From Aquimarina latercula DSM 2041 (GTDB lineage Bacteria; Bacteroidota; Bacteroidia; Flavobacteriales; Flavobacteriaceae): 64,000 nt of DNA. The position numbers and the translations under genes were made by a program. Below, in pieces: positions 42,242 through 50,043 of this stretch (within the stretch, counting starts at the first letter, position 1; each line of letters opens with the position of its first letter). The notes under the pieces are model-generated. The model saw only the letters and a program-made list of their open reading frames with translations. It made no database searches and was not told where the DNA came from. Where the stretch lies: the NCBI RefSeq assembly GCF_000430645.1, contig NZ_AUMK01000010.1, positions 62,001-126,000 of the forward strand, given 5' to 3'.

Positions 42242-42592
42242 ATGTTAGCGATTTATAAAAAAGATAATATCCTATACGCATTGGCAGAAAATGGTATGGA
42301 CAAAGATGATGCCACAATGTTATTAACGGCTGTTAGTGAGCATCTTGAAAAATACAAAAGTGCTGCTTGGGATATAGAAGTCAGTGAAGTCAAAAATACA
42401 AGGCATCAAACTGTAGAAAATGAAATGGAATTCAAAATTCCAAAACAAGACCATTTAAAAAAAGTGGCACTTGTAGGTAGTATAGAATGGCAGGAAGAAT
42501 TTACCAAAAATCTTTTGCCATTCTCTGAGGCACATATTAAATATTTTCATTCGGAAGATAAAGAACTTGCTAAAAGCTGGATTGAAAAATAA
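42242..42592 (+). CDS. SpoIIAA/STAS-like small protein, paralogue 1
   Basis: A 116-residue protein of the SpoIIAA-like (STAS/SEC14) group, the most diverged of four copies in the island. The family pattern is a beta strand at the start, then KVALVGSIEWQEEFTKNLLPF and a C-terminal AKSWIEK, matching the other copies (KIAFVGNEKWQEWAAKATDFF ... AMAWVNS). No phosphorylatable serine is obvious. It has no signal or membrane segment. Its role beside metal genes is unknown; the retention of several copies argues for a regulatory or binding job. Confidence 0.65.
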   Translation: MLAIYKKDNILYALAENGMDKDDATMLLTAVSEHLEKYKSAAWDIEVSEVKNTRHQTVENEMEFKIPKQDHLKKVALVGSIEWQEEFTKNLLPFSEAHIKYFHSEDKELAKSWIEK

Positions 42593-42700
42593 CGATGGCG
42601 AAATAAAATATTGAATTTTTTAAAATGAAAAGCGTGTAATTAGGAATTCCGAAGAAAAATGTAAGAATCCCAGGATTTAGATAGTCAAGGTTAAAAAAAA

Positions 42701-43474
42701 ATGGTTTACAGGAAAAAAATAGCGTTTATAATAATAATTGGCTTTCTCTTTGGACTGTTCATCATTCAGCCCTTGGGACTATCACTTTACTTATATGATG
42801 AAACAGGAGATACTGGTAACTGGTACGCACTTTTTTTAGCAACCATTAAAAACACGATACGTTTTGGTGATATAGACCAAATATTTAAAAATGTTTTGTT
42901 CGGGATTATGGGCAGTAGCCTTACCCTTATGGTTTTTCTAAGAAATAAAATTTTCATTTTAACAAAGAAAAGAAATGACGGCAATGCAATTATAGCGCTT
43001 ATCAAAGACGGCGAAAATCAGTTTGTAGAGTTCAAGGCTACCTTGAGGTGGGATTTACGTCAATCCAAAGTGAATAAACAATTGGAATTTGTTGTTGCCA
43101 AGACCATTGCGGGCTTTATGAACACCAACGGTGGTAAATTGCTTATAGGAGTAGATGATAACGGCAACATCCTCGGTTTAAATCAGGATTTTGAAACTTT
43201 GAAAAAACCTGATATAGATGGTTTTGAACAATACCTGATGCAGTTGATATCTCTAAAATTGGGCACCCATTTATGTACGGCTGTAAATGTATCTTTTTAC
43301 AGATATGGAGAAAATGATGTGTGCTACATAGAAATAGACCCGGCCAAAACACCGGTCTATCTAAGTCAAGACGGGAGGTCACGGTTTTATATTAGAACGG
43401 GCAATGGAACGCGCGAACTCGATTTGCCCGAAGCCATCTTGCACTTAGGAAAAAAGAAGGCGCTTTATAATTAA
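42701..43474 (+). CDS. Membrane-anchored AlbA_2/Schlafen-like protein
   Basis: A 257-residue protein with two N-terminal membrane segments (FIIIIGFLFGLFIIQPLGL; VLFGIMGSSLTLMVFL), and a cytoplasmic AlbA_2 (Schlafen-type) domain from about 105. Its marks are QFVEFKATLRWD, KTIAGFMNTNGGKLLIGVDDNGNILG and FYIRTGNGTRELD. Such domains bind nucleic acid or ATP and are common in transcriptional regulators. Tethering to the membrane is uncommon and suggests a signalling role. It lies among the STAS-like genes with about 100 bases of gap on each side. The function remains open. Confidence 0.78.
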   Translation: MVYRKKIAFIIIIGFLFGLFIIQPLGLSLYLYDETGDTGNWYALFLATIKNTIRFGDIDQIFKNVLFGIMGSSLTLMVFLRNKIFILTKKRNDGNAIIALIKDGENQFVEFKATLRWDLRQSKVNKQLEFVVAKTIAGFMNTNGGKLLIGVDDNGNILGLNQDFETLKKPDIDGFEQYLMQLISLKLGTHLCTAVNVSFYRYGENDVCYIEIDPAKTPVYLSQDGRSRFYIRTGNGTRELDLPEAILHLGKKKALYN

Positions 43475-43501
43475 GAAAAGCAAGTGTAAAGCCAATGGAT
43501 A

Positions 43502-43518
43502 TTTGCACATACAATGCA
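43502..43518 (+). promoter_or_regulatory. TGCA-N7-TGCA operator 3, before STAS-like gene 2
   Basis: TTTGCACATACAATGCA, 25 bases before the ATG. The 25-base stretch around it is nearly identical to the one at 46715 before STAS-like gene 3. Confidence 0.5.
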
Positions 43519-43543
43519 CTAATAATAATATTAATTTTAAAAG

Positions 43544-43903
43544 ATGTTACAGATTACAGACATAAAGAGCGAAAATGTGGTTACCACAAAGGCTAGCGGT
43601 AAACTCAACCAGTACGACTTTGAAAAAATACATCCGCTTATCCATAGTATTCTCGATAAGGGCTTAAAGGTTCGGTGGTATTTCGAAATGAACGATTTTC
43701 AAGGCTGGCATATAGATAGGCTATGGAAAGATTTCTCTAAAGATGTTGAGCACGAAAAGGAGTATGAAAAAATAGCATTGGTCGGCGAAAAAAAGTGGCG
43801 ACAGTGGGCCACCCAATTTATGAAACCATTTTGCAATGCCGAAATTAAATATTTTGGTCCAGACCAAAAACAGGAAGCCAAAATATGGATTGAAAGTGAC
43901 TGA
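43544..43903 (+). CDS. SpoIIAA/STAS-like small protein, paralogue 2
   Basis: A 119-residue protein: strand-rich start (MLQITDIKSENVVTTKASGKL), then HPLIHSILDKGLKVRWYFEMNDFQGW and KIALVGEKKWRQWATQFMKPF, with a C-terminal AKIWIESD. It aligns along its whole length with the copies at 46770 and 49676. In this copy the end of the second helix differs, replacing the WEDLK block by WKDFSKD. It is preceded by a TGCA-type operator. As with the other copies, the fold predicts a soluble SpoIIAA-like protein; no partner is known. Confidence 0.75.
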   Translation: MLQITDIKSENVVTTKASGKLNQYDFEKIHPLIHSILDKGLKVRWYFEMNDFQGWHIDRLWKDFSKDVEHEKEYEKIALVGEKKWRQWATQFMKPFCNAEIKYFGPDQKQEAKIWIESD

Positions 43904-43953
43904 TGGCAGGTATTGGCTGGTTAATAAAAGAATAAACTAAAAGATATATTGAT

Positions 43954-44226
43954 ATGGGGTTTTTAAAACATTTATTTCGAGGCTTTCAAAACGGAGGCCA
44001 TCATTCTCGCGGACATCATAATAAGCGCGGTTATGATTATAGGGAAAATAATCCAGATGCAAAGGTTATGATTCGTTGCACGGCCTGTGGTGAGAAAAAT
44101 GAAGAGAGCGCAGCCTTTTGTAAAAAGTGCGGTTCACCTTTAGGCAAGTCCAAGTGTAGTAACTGTAACGAGAGTGTGCCAGTCGAGGCAAAATTTTGCC
44201 CCAATTGTGGCACTGAAAGAAAATAA
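43954..44226 (+). CDS. Double zinc ribbon protein
   Basis: A 90-residue protein with a basic, His-rich N-terminus (NGGHHSRGHHNKRGYD) and two zinc ribbons: CTACGEKNEESAAFCKKCG (about 43-61) and CSNCNESVPVEAKFCPNCG (about 68-86). Each has a CxxC-x10-12-CxxC pattern. With eight zinc-ligating cysteines and a His-rich tail it could buffer zinc or serve as a small nucleic-acid-binding adaptor. It is in the same direction as the STAS-like genes and ends before a strong terminator. No catalytic function is expected. Confidence 0.75.
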   Translation: MGFLKHLFRGFQNGGHHSRGHHNKRGYDYRENNPDAKVMIRCTACGEKNEESAAFCKKCGSPLGKSKCSNCNESVPVEAKFCPNCGTERK

Positions 44227-44235
44227 TGATAGTGC

Positions 44236-44270
44236 AATACAGTAAAGAATTGAAGTTCAATAGTTGTATT
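44236..44270 (+). other. Hairpin upstream of the terminator
   Basis: AATACA pairs with TGTATT and, inside, ATTG with CAAT around AAGTT. It starts ten bases after the zinc-ribbon stop. It may protect the 3' end of the message before the terminator that follows. Confidence 0.35.
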
Positions 44271-44277
44271 AATAGCA

Positions 44278-44350
44278 GGCAGCTTTTATGATGCTTTTTT
44301 AAAGCAAAATGATTGATAGCATTAAAAGCTAAAGTAGAAGCTGCTTTTTT
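44278..44350 (+). terminator. Terminator between the zinc ribbon and YceI-like genes
   Basis: GGCAGCTTTTATGATGC pairs in two blocks (AGCAT-TAAAAGC and AGCTGC) with the right arm and runs into T8. It splits the operon after the zinc ribbon gene. Confidence 0.7.
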
Positions 44351-44377
44351 TTAATTATACAATTAAAGATAGATATT

Positions 44378-44926
44378 ATGAATGTTAAACACTTTATTTT
44401 AATAATCTTGTTGGTTAGCTATTTTAATGGTAGTGCCCAAAAAATTTACAGTACAAAAGAAGGCCACATTGAGATAATGGCAATGCTTGATAGTGTCCCC
44501 TTTAAGGCAGAAAGCCATAACTTGGCATTATACCTTGACTATGATTCCAAAGTGGTCAGTGGTGTCCTCGACCTTAAAACGCTATCGACCAACAACCCTG
44601 AAATTAAAGCTATGCTGGCAGGGGAGGAAGACCCCTTAATGCTTCGGTTTACCGGTACGGTGCCTTCTGCTGATTTTTTGTCAAAACGGCACGACCCTAT
44701 CGACTTTAATTGGCTGATAGATGTTACTTATCAAGGAAAAGCCTTTAAATCACAATTTAAAGCAACCATTACACATATTGAACAAGGTGTAAGTATGTCG
44801 TGTTTGATAAGTGCCAGAGGACAGGTTTTGGTGGCTGATACAGGCTTGGATTCCATCATAAAAGGTATCGATGATGCCATAGAAGTGCAGTTTGCACAAA
44901 TGGTTTTAAAATTGGACAACCAGTAA
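44378..44926 (+). CDS. Secreted YceI-like protein
   Basis: A 182-residue protein with a signal peptide (FILIILLVSYFNGSAQ). The mature part is beta-rich, with VPFKAESHNLALYLDYDSKVVSGVLDLKTLSTNNPE and DFNWLIDVTYQGKAFKSQFKATITH, in the style of the YceI lipocalin-like fold that binds isoprenoid or other lipophilic molecules. The match is partial, so the family is probable, not certain. It is followed within 15 bases by a small channel-like gene. A periplasmic role in the island is likely; the ligand is unknown. Confidence 0.6.
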   Translation: MNVKHFILIILLVSYFNGSAQKIYSTKEGHIEIMAMLDSVPFKAESHNLALYLDYDSKVVSGVLDLKTLSTNNPEIKAMLAGEEDPLMLRFTGTVPSADFLSKRHDPIDFNWLIDVTYQGKAFKSQFKATITHIEQGVSMSCLISARGQVLVADTGLDSIIKGIDDAIEVQFAQMVLKLDNQ

Positions 44927-44940
44927 TTTAATAAAAAAAT

Positions 44941-45267
44941 ATGGGAACTTGGAACGATAGGCTATATCATAAAATATTCAATAGTACGGTAATAATGATG
45001 GTAATCGTTACAGCCTCTTTGGGTATAGGAATGATGGGGTATCATTTTTTGTTGGGCTTAAGTTGGATAGATAGTTTTTTAAATGCCGCAATGATTCTTA
45101 CGGGAATGGGACCATTAGACGAAGCAAATACCAATGCCGGCAAACTTTTTTCTGGGATTTATGCAATGTATTCTGGAATCGTCTTCCTTTCTGCCATTGC
45201 TATTTTCATCTATCCAATTATACAAAAAATAGGAAAGAAGTTTGAGCACCAGCATAAACAAGAATGA
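44941..45267 (+). CDS. Small two-helix protein resembling a potassium-channel pore module
   Basis: A 108-residue membrane protein. Two membrane helices (VIMMVIVTASLGIGMMGYHFL; GIYAMYSGIVFLSAIAIFIYPII) flank a re-entrant stretch WIDSFLNAAMILTGMGPLD, which resembles the pore helix and filter of two-helix K+ channels (TVGYGD), with TGMGP in its place. The filter is not canonical, so conduction of K+ is doubtful. It shares the transcript with the YceI-like gene upstream and precedes the bestrophin gene. It could be a metal or anion conduit. Its function is uncertain. Confidence 0.6.
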   Translation: MGTWNDRLYHKIFNSTVIMMVIVTASLGIGMMGYHFLLGLSWIDSFLNAAMILTGMGPLDEANTNAGKLFSGIYAMYSGIVFLSAIAIFIYPIIQKIGKKFEHQHKQE

Positions 45268-45325
45268 AAAGTATAAACGGAAATTACAAGCAAACAATTT
45301 TAAAACATAAAAATAAACAAACAAA

Positions 45326-46216
45326 ATGCTCTTAAACAAACGTATATCCATCTGGTCCTTTCTTAAATATATTAAATATGATATTTTATTTATTGTATTT
45401 TATGCTATAGCAATTGGTGTTTTGGACCAATTTGGTTTTCTGAGTAAAATTTCGATACCTATTGCCGTTACAGGGGTTTTTGGTACTGCTGTGGCACTAT
45501 TGTTAGGTTTCAGAACCAATCAAGCCTATGAACGCTGGTGGGAAGCCCGTATTATTTGGGGCGCCATTGTCAACGATTCTCGTACTTTGGTACGACAGAG
45601 TATAACCTTTTATGACCGACAGGATAGTCAGTATGAATTTAGGATTAAAGAAATAGTTTTACGACAAATTGTGTGGTGCTATGCACTGGGTGAGTCCTTG
45701 AGAAAATTATCCTTTTCAGATAAAGTCCAACCCTACCTTGAAATGCAAGGCATTACCGATAGCAATGTTCCCAATGCTATACTATTAAAGCATTCAGAAG
45801 CATTGGCAATTGCAAAAAAGGAAAACCAAGTGAACGACTATCAGCAAGTACAGATAGATAGTACAATCGCTAGGTTATGCGATTCAATGGGCAAATGCGA
45901 AAGGATTAAAAACACGGTATTCCCCAAGGCACATAGCCTGTTGATCCACCTCATCATTTATGTTTTTGCCACAATGCTTCCGTTTGGTTTGTCCGATAAT
46001 TACCTCTCTGTGGAAATTGGCCTTACCATCGCTATCCCTATCATCTTTATAGCCATTGAGAAAACATCAATTTTAATGCAGGATCCCTTTGAAAACAACC
46101 CAATGGACACACCAATGACCGATTTGGCCCAAACTATAGAAATTAATCTAAAGCAGATGACAGGTGATGATGACATCCCACAGAAAAAGAAACCTGAAAT
46201 GTTTTACATTCTATAA
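45326..46216 (+). CDS. Bestrophin family channel
   Basis: A 296-residue member of the bacterial bestrophin (UPF0187) family, with the signature GFRTNQAYERWWEARIIWGAIVNDSR (about 71-95) and four membrane segments, the first near residue 20-40 and 44-70 and the last pair near 210-255. Bacterial homologues form pentameric cation-selective channels. Here it lies next to another channel-like gene and MgtC, an accessory group for ion balance within the metal island. The family is clear; the ion is not. Confidence 0.88.
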   Translation: MLLNKRISIWSFLKYIKYDILFIVFYAIAIGVLDQFGFLSKISIPIAVTGVFGTAVALLLGFRTNQAYERWWEARIIWGAIVNDSRTLVRQSITFYDRQDSQYEFRIKEIVLRQIVWCYALGESLRKLSFSDKVQPYLEMQGITDSNVPNAILLKHSEALAIAKKENQVNDYQQVQIDSTIARLCDSMGKCERIKNTVFPKAHSLLIHLIIYVFATMLPFGLSDNYLSVEIGLTIAIPIIFIAIEKTSILMQDPFENNPMDTPMTDLAQTIEINLKQMTGDDDIPQKKKPEMFYIL

Positions 46217-46217
46217 T

Positions 46218-46664
46218 ATGGATTTACAAACTGAAATAACGCTGATTCCCAGATTATTGGTTGCCTTGTTACTGGGCATCTTGATTGGGCTTGACCGTGA
46301 AATTCACGGTCACGATGCAGGTATAAGAACCTATGCTTCCGTTTGTTTGGGAGCTGCACTTTTAACCATCATCAATACACATACTGAGATGGCAGACCAA
46401 ACCAGGATTGTCGCCAATATTGTCTCTGGTATTGGTTTTTTGGGAGCGGGTATCATTTTTAGGGACAGTTCAAAGAATACCATATCAGGGTTAACAACGG
46501 CCGCTACTATATGGGCCAGTGCTGGTGTTGGCATTGCCATAGGATATGGGATGTATTTAATTGGTATAACCAGTACACTATTGATTATACTATTGCTGGT
46601 TTCGCATCATTTCCCATTTTTTAAGGCTAAGTACGGTAAAGAAACAAGGGGTAACAATGAATAA
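46218..46664 (+). CDS. MgtC/SapB family membrane protein
   Basis: A 148-residue protein with four membrane segments and the family signature LLVALLLGILIGLDREIHGHDAGIRTY at the start, then GIGFLGAGIIFRDSSKNTISGLTTAATIWASAGVGIAIGYG. I start at the ATG (MDLQTEIT); the open frame extends 18 codons into bestrophin. The C-terminal ACT-like domain of MgtC is absent, so it is of the short SapB type. It follows the bestrophin gene by one base. MgtC-type proteins affect Mg2+ and membrane potential; no direct substrate is known. Confidence 0.88.
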   Translation: MDLQTEITLIPRLLVALLLGILIGLDREIHGHDAGIRTYASVCLGAALLTIINTHTEMADQTRIVANIVSGIGFLGAGIIFRDSSKNTISGLTTAATIWASAGVGIAIGYGMYLIGITSTLLIILLLVSHHFPFFKAKYGKETRGNNE

Positions 46665-46714
46665 ACAAAGTGTAATTGAAATAAGAAAATTAGTGTGACG
46701 TGTAGAGCGTATCA

Positions 46715-46731
46715 TTTGCACATACAACGCA
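46715..46731 (+). promoter_or_regulatory. TGCA-N7-TGCA operator 4, before STAS-like gene 3
   Basis: TTTGCACATACAACGCA, one base off the consensus in the second half-site, 39 bases before the ATG. The flanks resemble operator 3. Confidence 0.45.
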
Positions 46732-46769
46732 CTAATATTTTAAATAGATGAATATAAAGATATACAAAT

Positions 46770-47126
46770 ATGTTACAGATAATAAATTTGGAAAAAGAAC
46801 ATCTTATTGCCGCTAAAATCAGCGGGAAACTTACGGAAAAGGATATGGAAAAGATGCATCCGCTTATCCACAACATCATAGAAAAAGGCCATAAAGTGGA
46901 CTTCTATTTTGAAATGGAAGATTTTAAAGGCCATACCCTTAAAGGCTTTTGGGAAGACCTAAAGATTGATTCGGCTCATTTGGGAGATTATGGCAAGATG
47001 GCCTTTGTCGGCAACAAAAAATGGCAGGAATGGGCCGCGAAGGCAACTGATTTTTTCATAAAGTCTGAAGTTAAATTTTTTGATATTTCTGAGAAACAAC
47101 AGGCTCAAAACTGGATTAAATCTTAA
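46770..47126 (+). CDS. SpoIIAA/STAS-like small protein, paralogue 3
   Basis: A 118-residue copy very close to the one at 49676: both carry HPLIHNIIEKGHKVDFYFEMEDF-type and GKMAFVGNKKWQEWAAKATDFF-type blocks. The first third (INLEKEHLIAAKISGKLTEKDME) differs most. It precedes the SPC-type ATPase by 26 bases and so probably shares its transcript. The strong conservation of the EMEDF and KWQEWAAKAT blocks suggests a conserved binding surface. Function is unknown. Confidence 0.78.
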   Translation: MLQIINLEKEHLIAAKISGKLTEKDMEKMHPLIHNIIEKGHKVDFYFEMEDFKGHTLKGFWEDLKIDSAHLGDYGKMAFVGNKKWQEWAAKATDFFIKSEVKFFDISEKQQAQNWIKS

Positions 47127-47152
47127 TTAACGATAACAAAACCATTAATAAT

Positions 47153-49141
47153 ATGAAAGACAAGGAAAAACACAGCAAAGACGATGGCCACAATCACGAC
47201 CACGGCGGCATCTTCGGCAAAAACACGGAGCTCTATTTTGCAATTTTAAGTGGGGTCACACTAATTACAGGTTTCCTGTTGGAAAAATATACAGGGGTTT
47301 CAGCTAACATCCCTTTTGGGCTCTATATTGCAGCCTATTTTTTTGGAGGTTATTTTACCCTAAAGGAGGCCATTACCAAAGTGTCCAAAGGCGAATTTGA
47401 AATCGATTTCCTGATGCTGGTCGCAGCTGCAGGAGCCGCCTATTTGGGCGAATGGGCAGAAGGTGCCTTGCTGCTGTTCCTTTTCAGTCTGGGTCACGCA
47501 CTGGAAAACTACGCAATGGGCAAGGCAAAAAAGTCCATTGCAGCATTAACAGACCTTGCGCCTAAAACCGCACTATTAAAGAAGGATGACGATACCGTTG
47601 AAGTTGGTATAGAAGAGTTACAGATAGGTGATACTATCGTGGTACGCCCAAACAGTAAAATATCTGCTGATGGTGTTATTGTAAAGGGCAATAGTAGTAT
47701 AGACCAGTCACCCATTACCGGGGAAAGCGTTCCGGTGGACAAAACACCAATAGAAAATCCCGATAAGGAGTACAACTCAAAAAGCGATATCCCGGACGAG
47801 AACCGTGTTTTTTCAGGAACCATCAATGGCAACAATACCCTTGAAATAAAGGTGATTAAAGAGGCAAAAGATTCTACCCTCAACCGCTTGGTCACTATGG
47901 TTCAAGAGGCTCAGGACCAAAAATCGCCCACACAATTATTGACCGACAAGTTTGAGCGGTACTACGTGCCATCGGTAATCTTATTGGTCATACTATTGAA
48001 TTTTGCTTTTCTGGTCATCGATGAAACGTGGAGCGAAAGTCTCTATCGTTCCTTGGCTGTACTTGTGGCTGCAAGTCCGTGCGCGCTCGCCATCTCTACA
48101 CCTTCTGCGGTATTGAGTGGCGTTGCAAGGGCTGCGCGTGGCGGCGTTTTGATAAAAGGCGGTCGCCCCTTGGAAGACTTAGGGGTACTTACCGCTCTCG
48201 CTTTTGACAAAACGGGAACACTTACCGAAGGAAAACCAAAGCTTACCGACGTCGAAAGTTTTGGCAACATAGATAAAAAGGAACTGTTGGAAATCACGAT
48301 TGCTGTTGAGGAACTGAGCGACCATCCCCTGGCAAAGGCTGTTGTACGTGACGGAATGGAACGGCTTGGGGAGGACACCAAGATTCCAGATGCCGATGAT
48401 TTAGAAGCCGTACAGGGCAAGGGAATAAAGGCAAACTATCAAGGGAATTCCATTTACATAGGCAACCTGGAGCTTTTCGAGGATATCGATAAAGGCGTTC
48501 CCAACGACGTATCAGAAAAGGTAAGAGCACTTGAAGGGGAAGGAAAGACCACGATGCTAATAAAAAGGGGCGATGAATTTATAGGGATGCTCGGGCTGAT
48601 GGACACCCCACGGGAAAAAGCTAAGGAAACCCTGGCCCAACTTAAGGAAATAGGCATCAAGAAAATGATAATGCTTACGGGCGACAACCAGAAAGTGGCC
48701 GACGCTGTAGCCGAGGAAATCGGTTTGACCGAAGCACGCGGAAGCCTGCTTCCCGAAGAAAAAGTGGAGGCCATCAAAAAACTTGCGGAACAGGAAAATA
48801 AACTGGCAATGGTGGGAGATGGGGTCAATGATGCCCCTGCAATGGCAAACAGTACCGTTGGTATTGCAATGGGTGCAGCAGGAAGCGACGTGGCCTTGGA
48901 GACCGCAGATATAGCGCTGATGGCCGATAAACTGGAAACCTTGCCTTTTGCCATTGGTTTGAGCAGAAAAGCAAAAGCGATTATCAGGCAAAACTTATGG
49001 GTAAGTTTGGGGGTTGTTGCCTTTCTAATCCCTGCGACCATAATGAGTTGGGCAAGTATCGGCATAGCCGTTGCGGTTCACGAAGGCTCTACGTTGGTAG
49101 TGGTGGTCAATGCATTGCGTTTGCTCGCCTACAAAAAGTAA
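47153..49141 (+). CDS. P1B-4-type metal ATPase (SPC motif)
   Basis: A 662-residue heavy-metal P-type ATPase. The ion site in TM4 is SPC (VAASPCALAIS, about 307) and the last membrane helix has HEGS (VAVHEGSTLVVVVNALR, about 643). The SPC plus HEG(G/S)T pair marks subgroup P1B-4, which exports Co(II), Zn(II) or Fe(II). DKTGT (352), HP (SDHPLAKA) and GDGVNDAP are canonical. There is no HMA domain, only a short His/Asp tail (KHSKDDGHNHDHGG). Base composition is the richest in G and C of the whole window. It lies between the third STAS-like gene and the intact Fur gene. Confidence 0.93.
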   Translation: MKDKEKHSKDDGHNHDHGGIFGKNTELYFAILSGVTLITGFLLEKYTGVSANIPFGLYIAAYFFGGYFTLKEAITKVSKGEFEIDFLMLVAAAGAAYLGEWAEGALLLFLFSLGHALENYAMGKAKKSIAALTDLAPKTALLKKDDDTVEVGIEELQIGDTIVVRPNSKISADGVIVKGNSSIDQSPITGESVPVDKTPIENPDKEYNSKSDIPDENRVFSGTINGNNTLEIKVIKEAKDSTLNRLVTMVQEAQDQKSPTQLLTDKFERYYVPSVILLVILLNFAFLVIDETWSESLYRSLAVLVAASPCALAISTPSAVLSGVARAARGGVLIKGGRPLEDLGVLTALAFDKTGTLTEGKPKLTDVESFGNIDKKELLEITIAVEELSDHPLAKAVVRDGMERLGEDTKIPDADDLEAVQGKGIKANYQGNSIYIGNLELFEDIDKGVPNDVSEKVRALEGEGKTTMLIKRGDEFIGMLGLMDTPREKAKETLAQLKEIGIKKMIMLTGDNQKVADAVAEEIGLTEARGSLLPEEKVEAIKKLAEQENKLAMVGDGVNDAPAMANSTVGIAMGAAGSDVALETADIALMADKLETLPFAIGLSRKAKAIIRQNLWVSLGVVAFLIPATIMSWASIGIAVAVHEGSTLVVVVNALRLLAYKK

Positions 49142-49180
49142 ATTCAATAAAGGAGATTGCTTTTGAATCAAGATTAAAAA

Positions 49181-49618
49181 ATGAACAAAACGGAAAAAAT
49201 ATTGTCAAATCACGTTATTCGCCCTACTCAAATGAGGTCCAAGATATACAGGTATCTGAGAAGGAAGCAAAGTGCCGTGTCCTTTTCCGATTTGAAAAAG
49301 GTCTTTGCTGAAAAGAGCGAAACCAATAAGACAGCAAACAGAACGACCTTTTACCGCACCCTTAAAACCTTTGAGGATAAAGGTGTGGTACACCAAATAG
49401 ACGCCGGCACGGGAATACAGAAATACGCCTTATGCGAACCGGGATGCAATTGCGACCTGAATCAGAAACTGCACTTACATTTTCATTGCCATAATTGCGA
49501 TGAGACCGTATGTCTGACAGAGCATAAAATACCATATATCAATTTGCCCGATGGGTATGTGGCTGAGGATGCTAACTTGGTTATAAAAGGAATTTGCGAA
49601 AAGTGTAGCGGGCAATAA
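49181..49618 (+). CDS. Fur-family metalloregulator, intact copy in the island
   Basis: A 145-residue Fur protein. An N-terminal winged helix with NRTTFYRTLKTFEDKGVVHQID (about 52-73) and a dimerisation domain with HLHFHCHNCDETVCL and a C-terminal CEKCSG; the four cysteines form a structural zinc site. It shares the start and zinc motifs with the amber-interrupted copy (41782) and with the copy at 54213. TGCA operator 5 overlaps its stop codon, directly before the STAS-like and ATPase genes. Zur-like zinc or PerR-like control are both possible; iron is less likely by context. Confidence 0.88.
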   Translation: MNKTEKILSNHVIRPTQMRSKIYRYLRRKQSAVSFSDLKKVFAEKSETNKTANRTTFYRTLKTFEDKGVVHQIDAGTGIQKYALCEPGCNCDLNQKLHLHFHCHNCDETVCLTEHKIPYINLPDGYVAEDANLVIKGICEKCSGQ

Positions 49619-49634
49619 ATGCACTTCCGTTGCA
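49618..49634 (+). promoter_or_regulatory. TGCA-N7-TGCA operator 5, behind the Fur stop codon
   Basis: AATGCACTTCCGTTGCA begins on the last two bases of the TAA stop codon. The identical 17-mer occurs inverted at 54197-54213 behind the other Fur gene. A TACTTTG box follows at the same distance as the -7 box of operator 1. Confidence 0.6.
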
Positions 49635-49675
49635 CGGTTTAAACCTGTACTTTGAACGCTGAAAAATAAGAACTT

Positions 49676-50032
49676 ATGATACAGTTTATAGATACGAAAA
49701 AAGAGAGCCTGATTGCCGCAAAGCTTTCGGGTAAATTGAACGAAGAAAATTTAAAAACCATTCACAAACAAATCCATCGAATCATCGACAAGGGTCACAA
49801 AGTGGACTTCTATTTTGAAATGGAAGATTTTGAAGGCTATACTATTAAAGGATTTTGGGAAGACATCAAGACTGATGTAGCCCATATCAAGGATTACGGG
49901 AAAATAGCATTCGTTGGAAATGAAAAATGGCAGGAATGGGCAGCAAAGGCAACCGATTTCTTTACCGGAAGCGAGTCCAAATATTTTGAAGCCAAAAAAA
50001 AGGAACAGGCTATGGCTTGGGTCAATTCATAA
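49676..50032 (+). CDS. SpoIIAA/STAS-like small protein, paralogue 4
   Basis: A 118-residue copy, nearly collinear with the one at 46770. It follows the operator-bearing gap behind Fur and leads into DUF3703 and the P1B-2 ATPase, so it is probably the first gene of that transcript. Blocks: IHRIIDKGHKVDFYFEMEDFEGY and KWQEWAAKATDFFTGSESKYFEAKKKEQAMAW (split by position: about 42-64 and 86-117). No enzymatic site is visible. Its position before a zinc exporter suggests a part in metal homeostasis. Confidence 0.78.
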   Translation: MIQFIDTKKESLIAAKLSGKLNEENLKTIHKQIHRIIDKGHKVDFYFEMEDFEGYTIKGFWEDIKTDVAHIKDYGKIAFVGNEKWQEWAAKATDFFTGSESKYFEAKKKEQAMAWVNS

Positions 50033-50043
50033 AAACTTGTTAG

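Noticed and set aside
48454..49065. Long minus-strand open frames inside the P1B-4 ATPase gene
   Set aside because: They are shadows of a GC-richer gene, with Ser/Pro/Ala-rich low-complexity translations and no motif.
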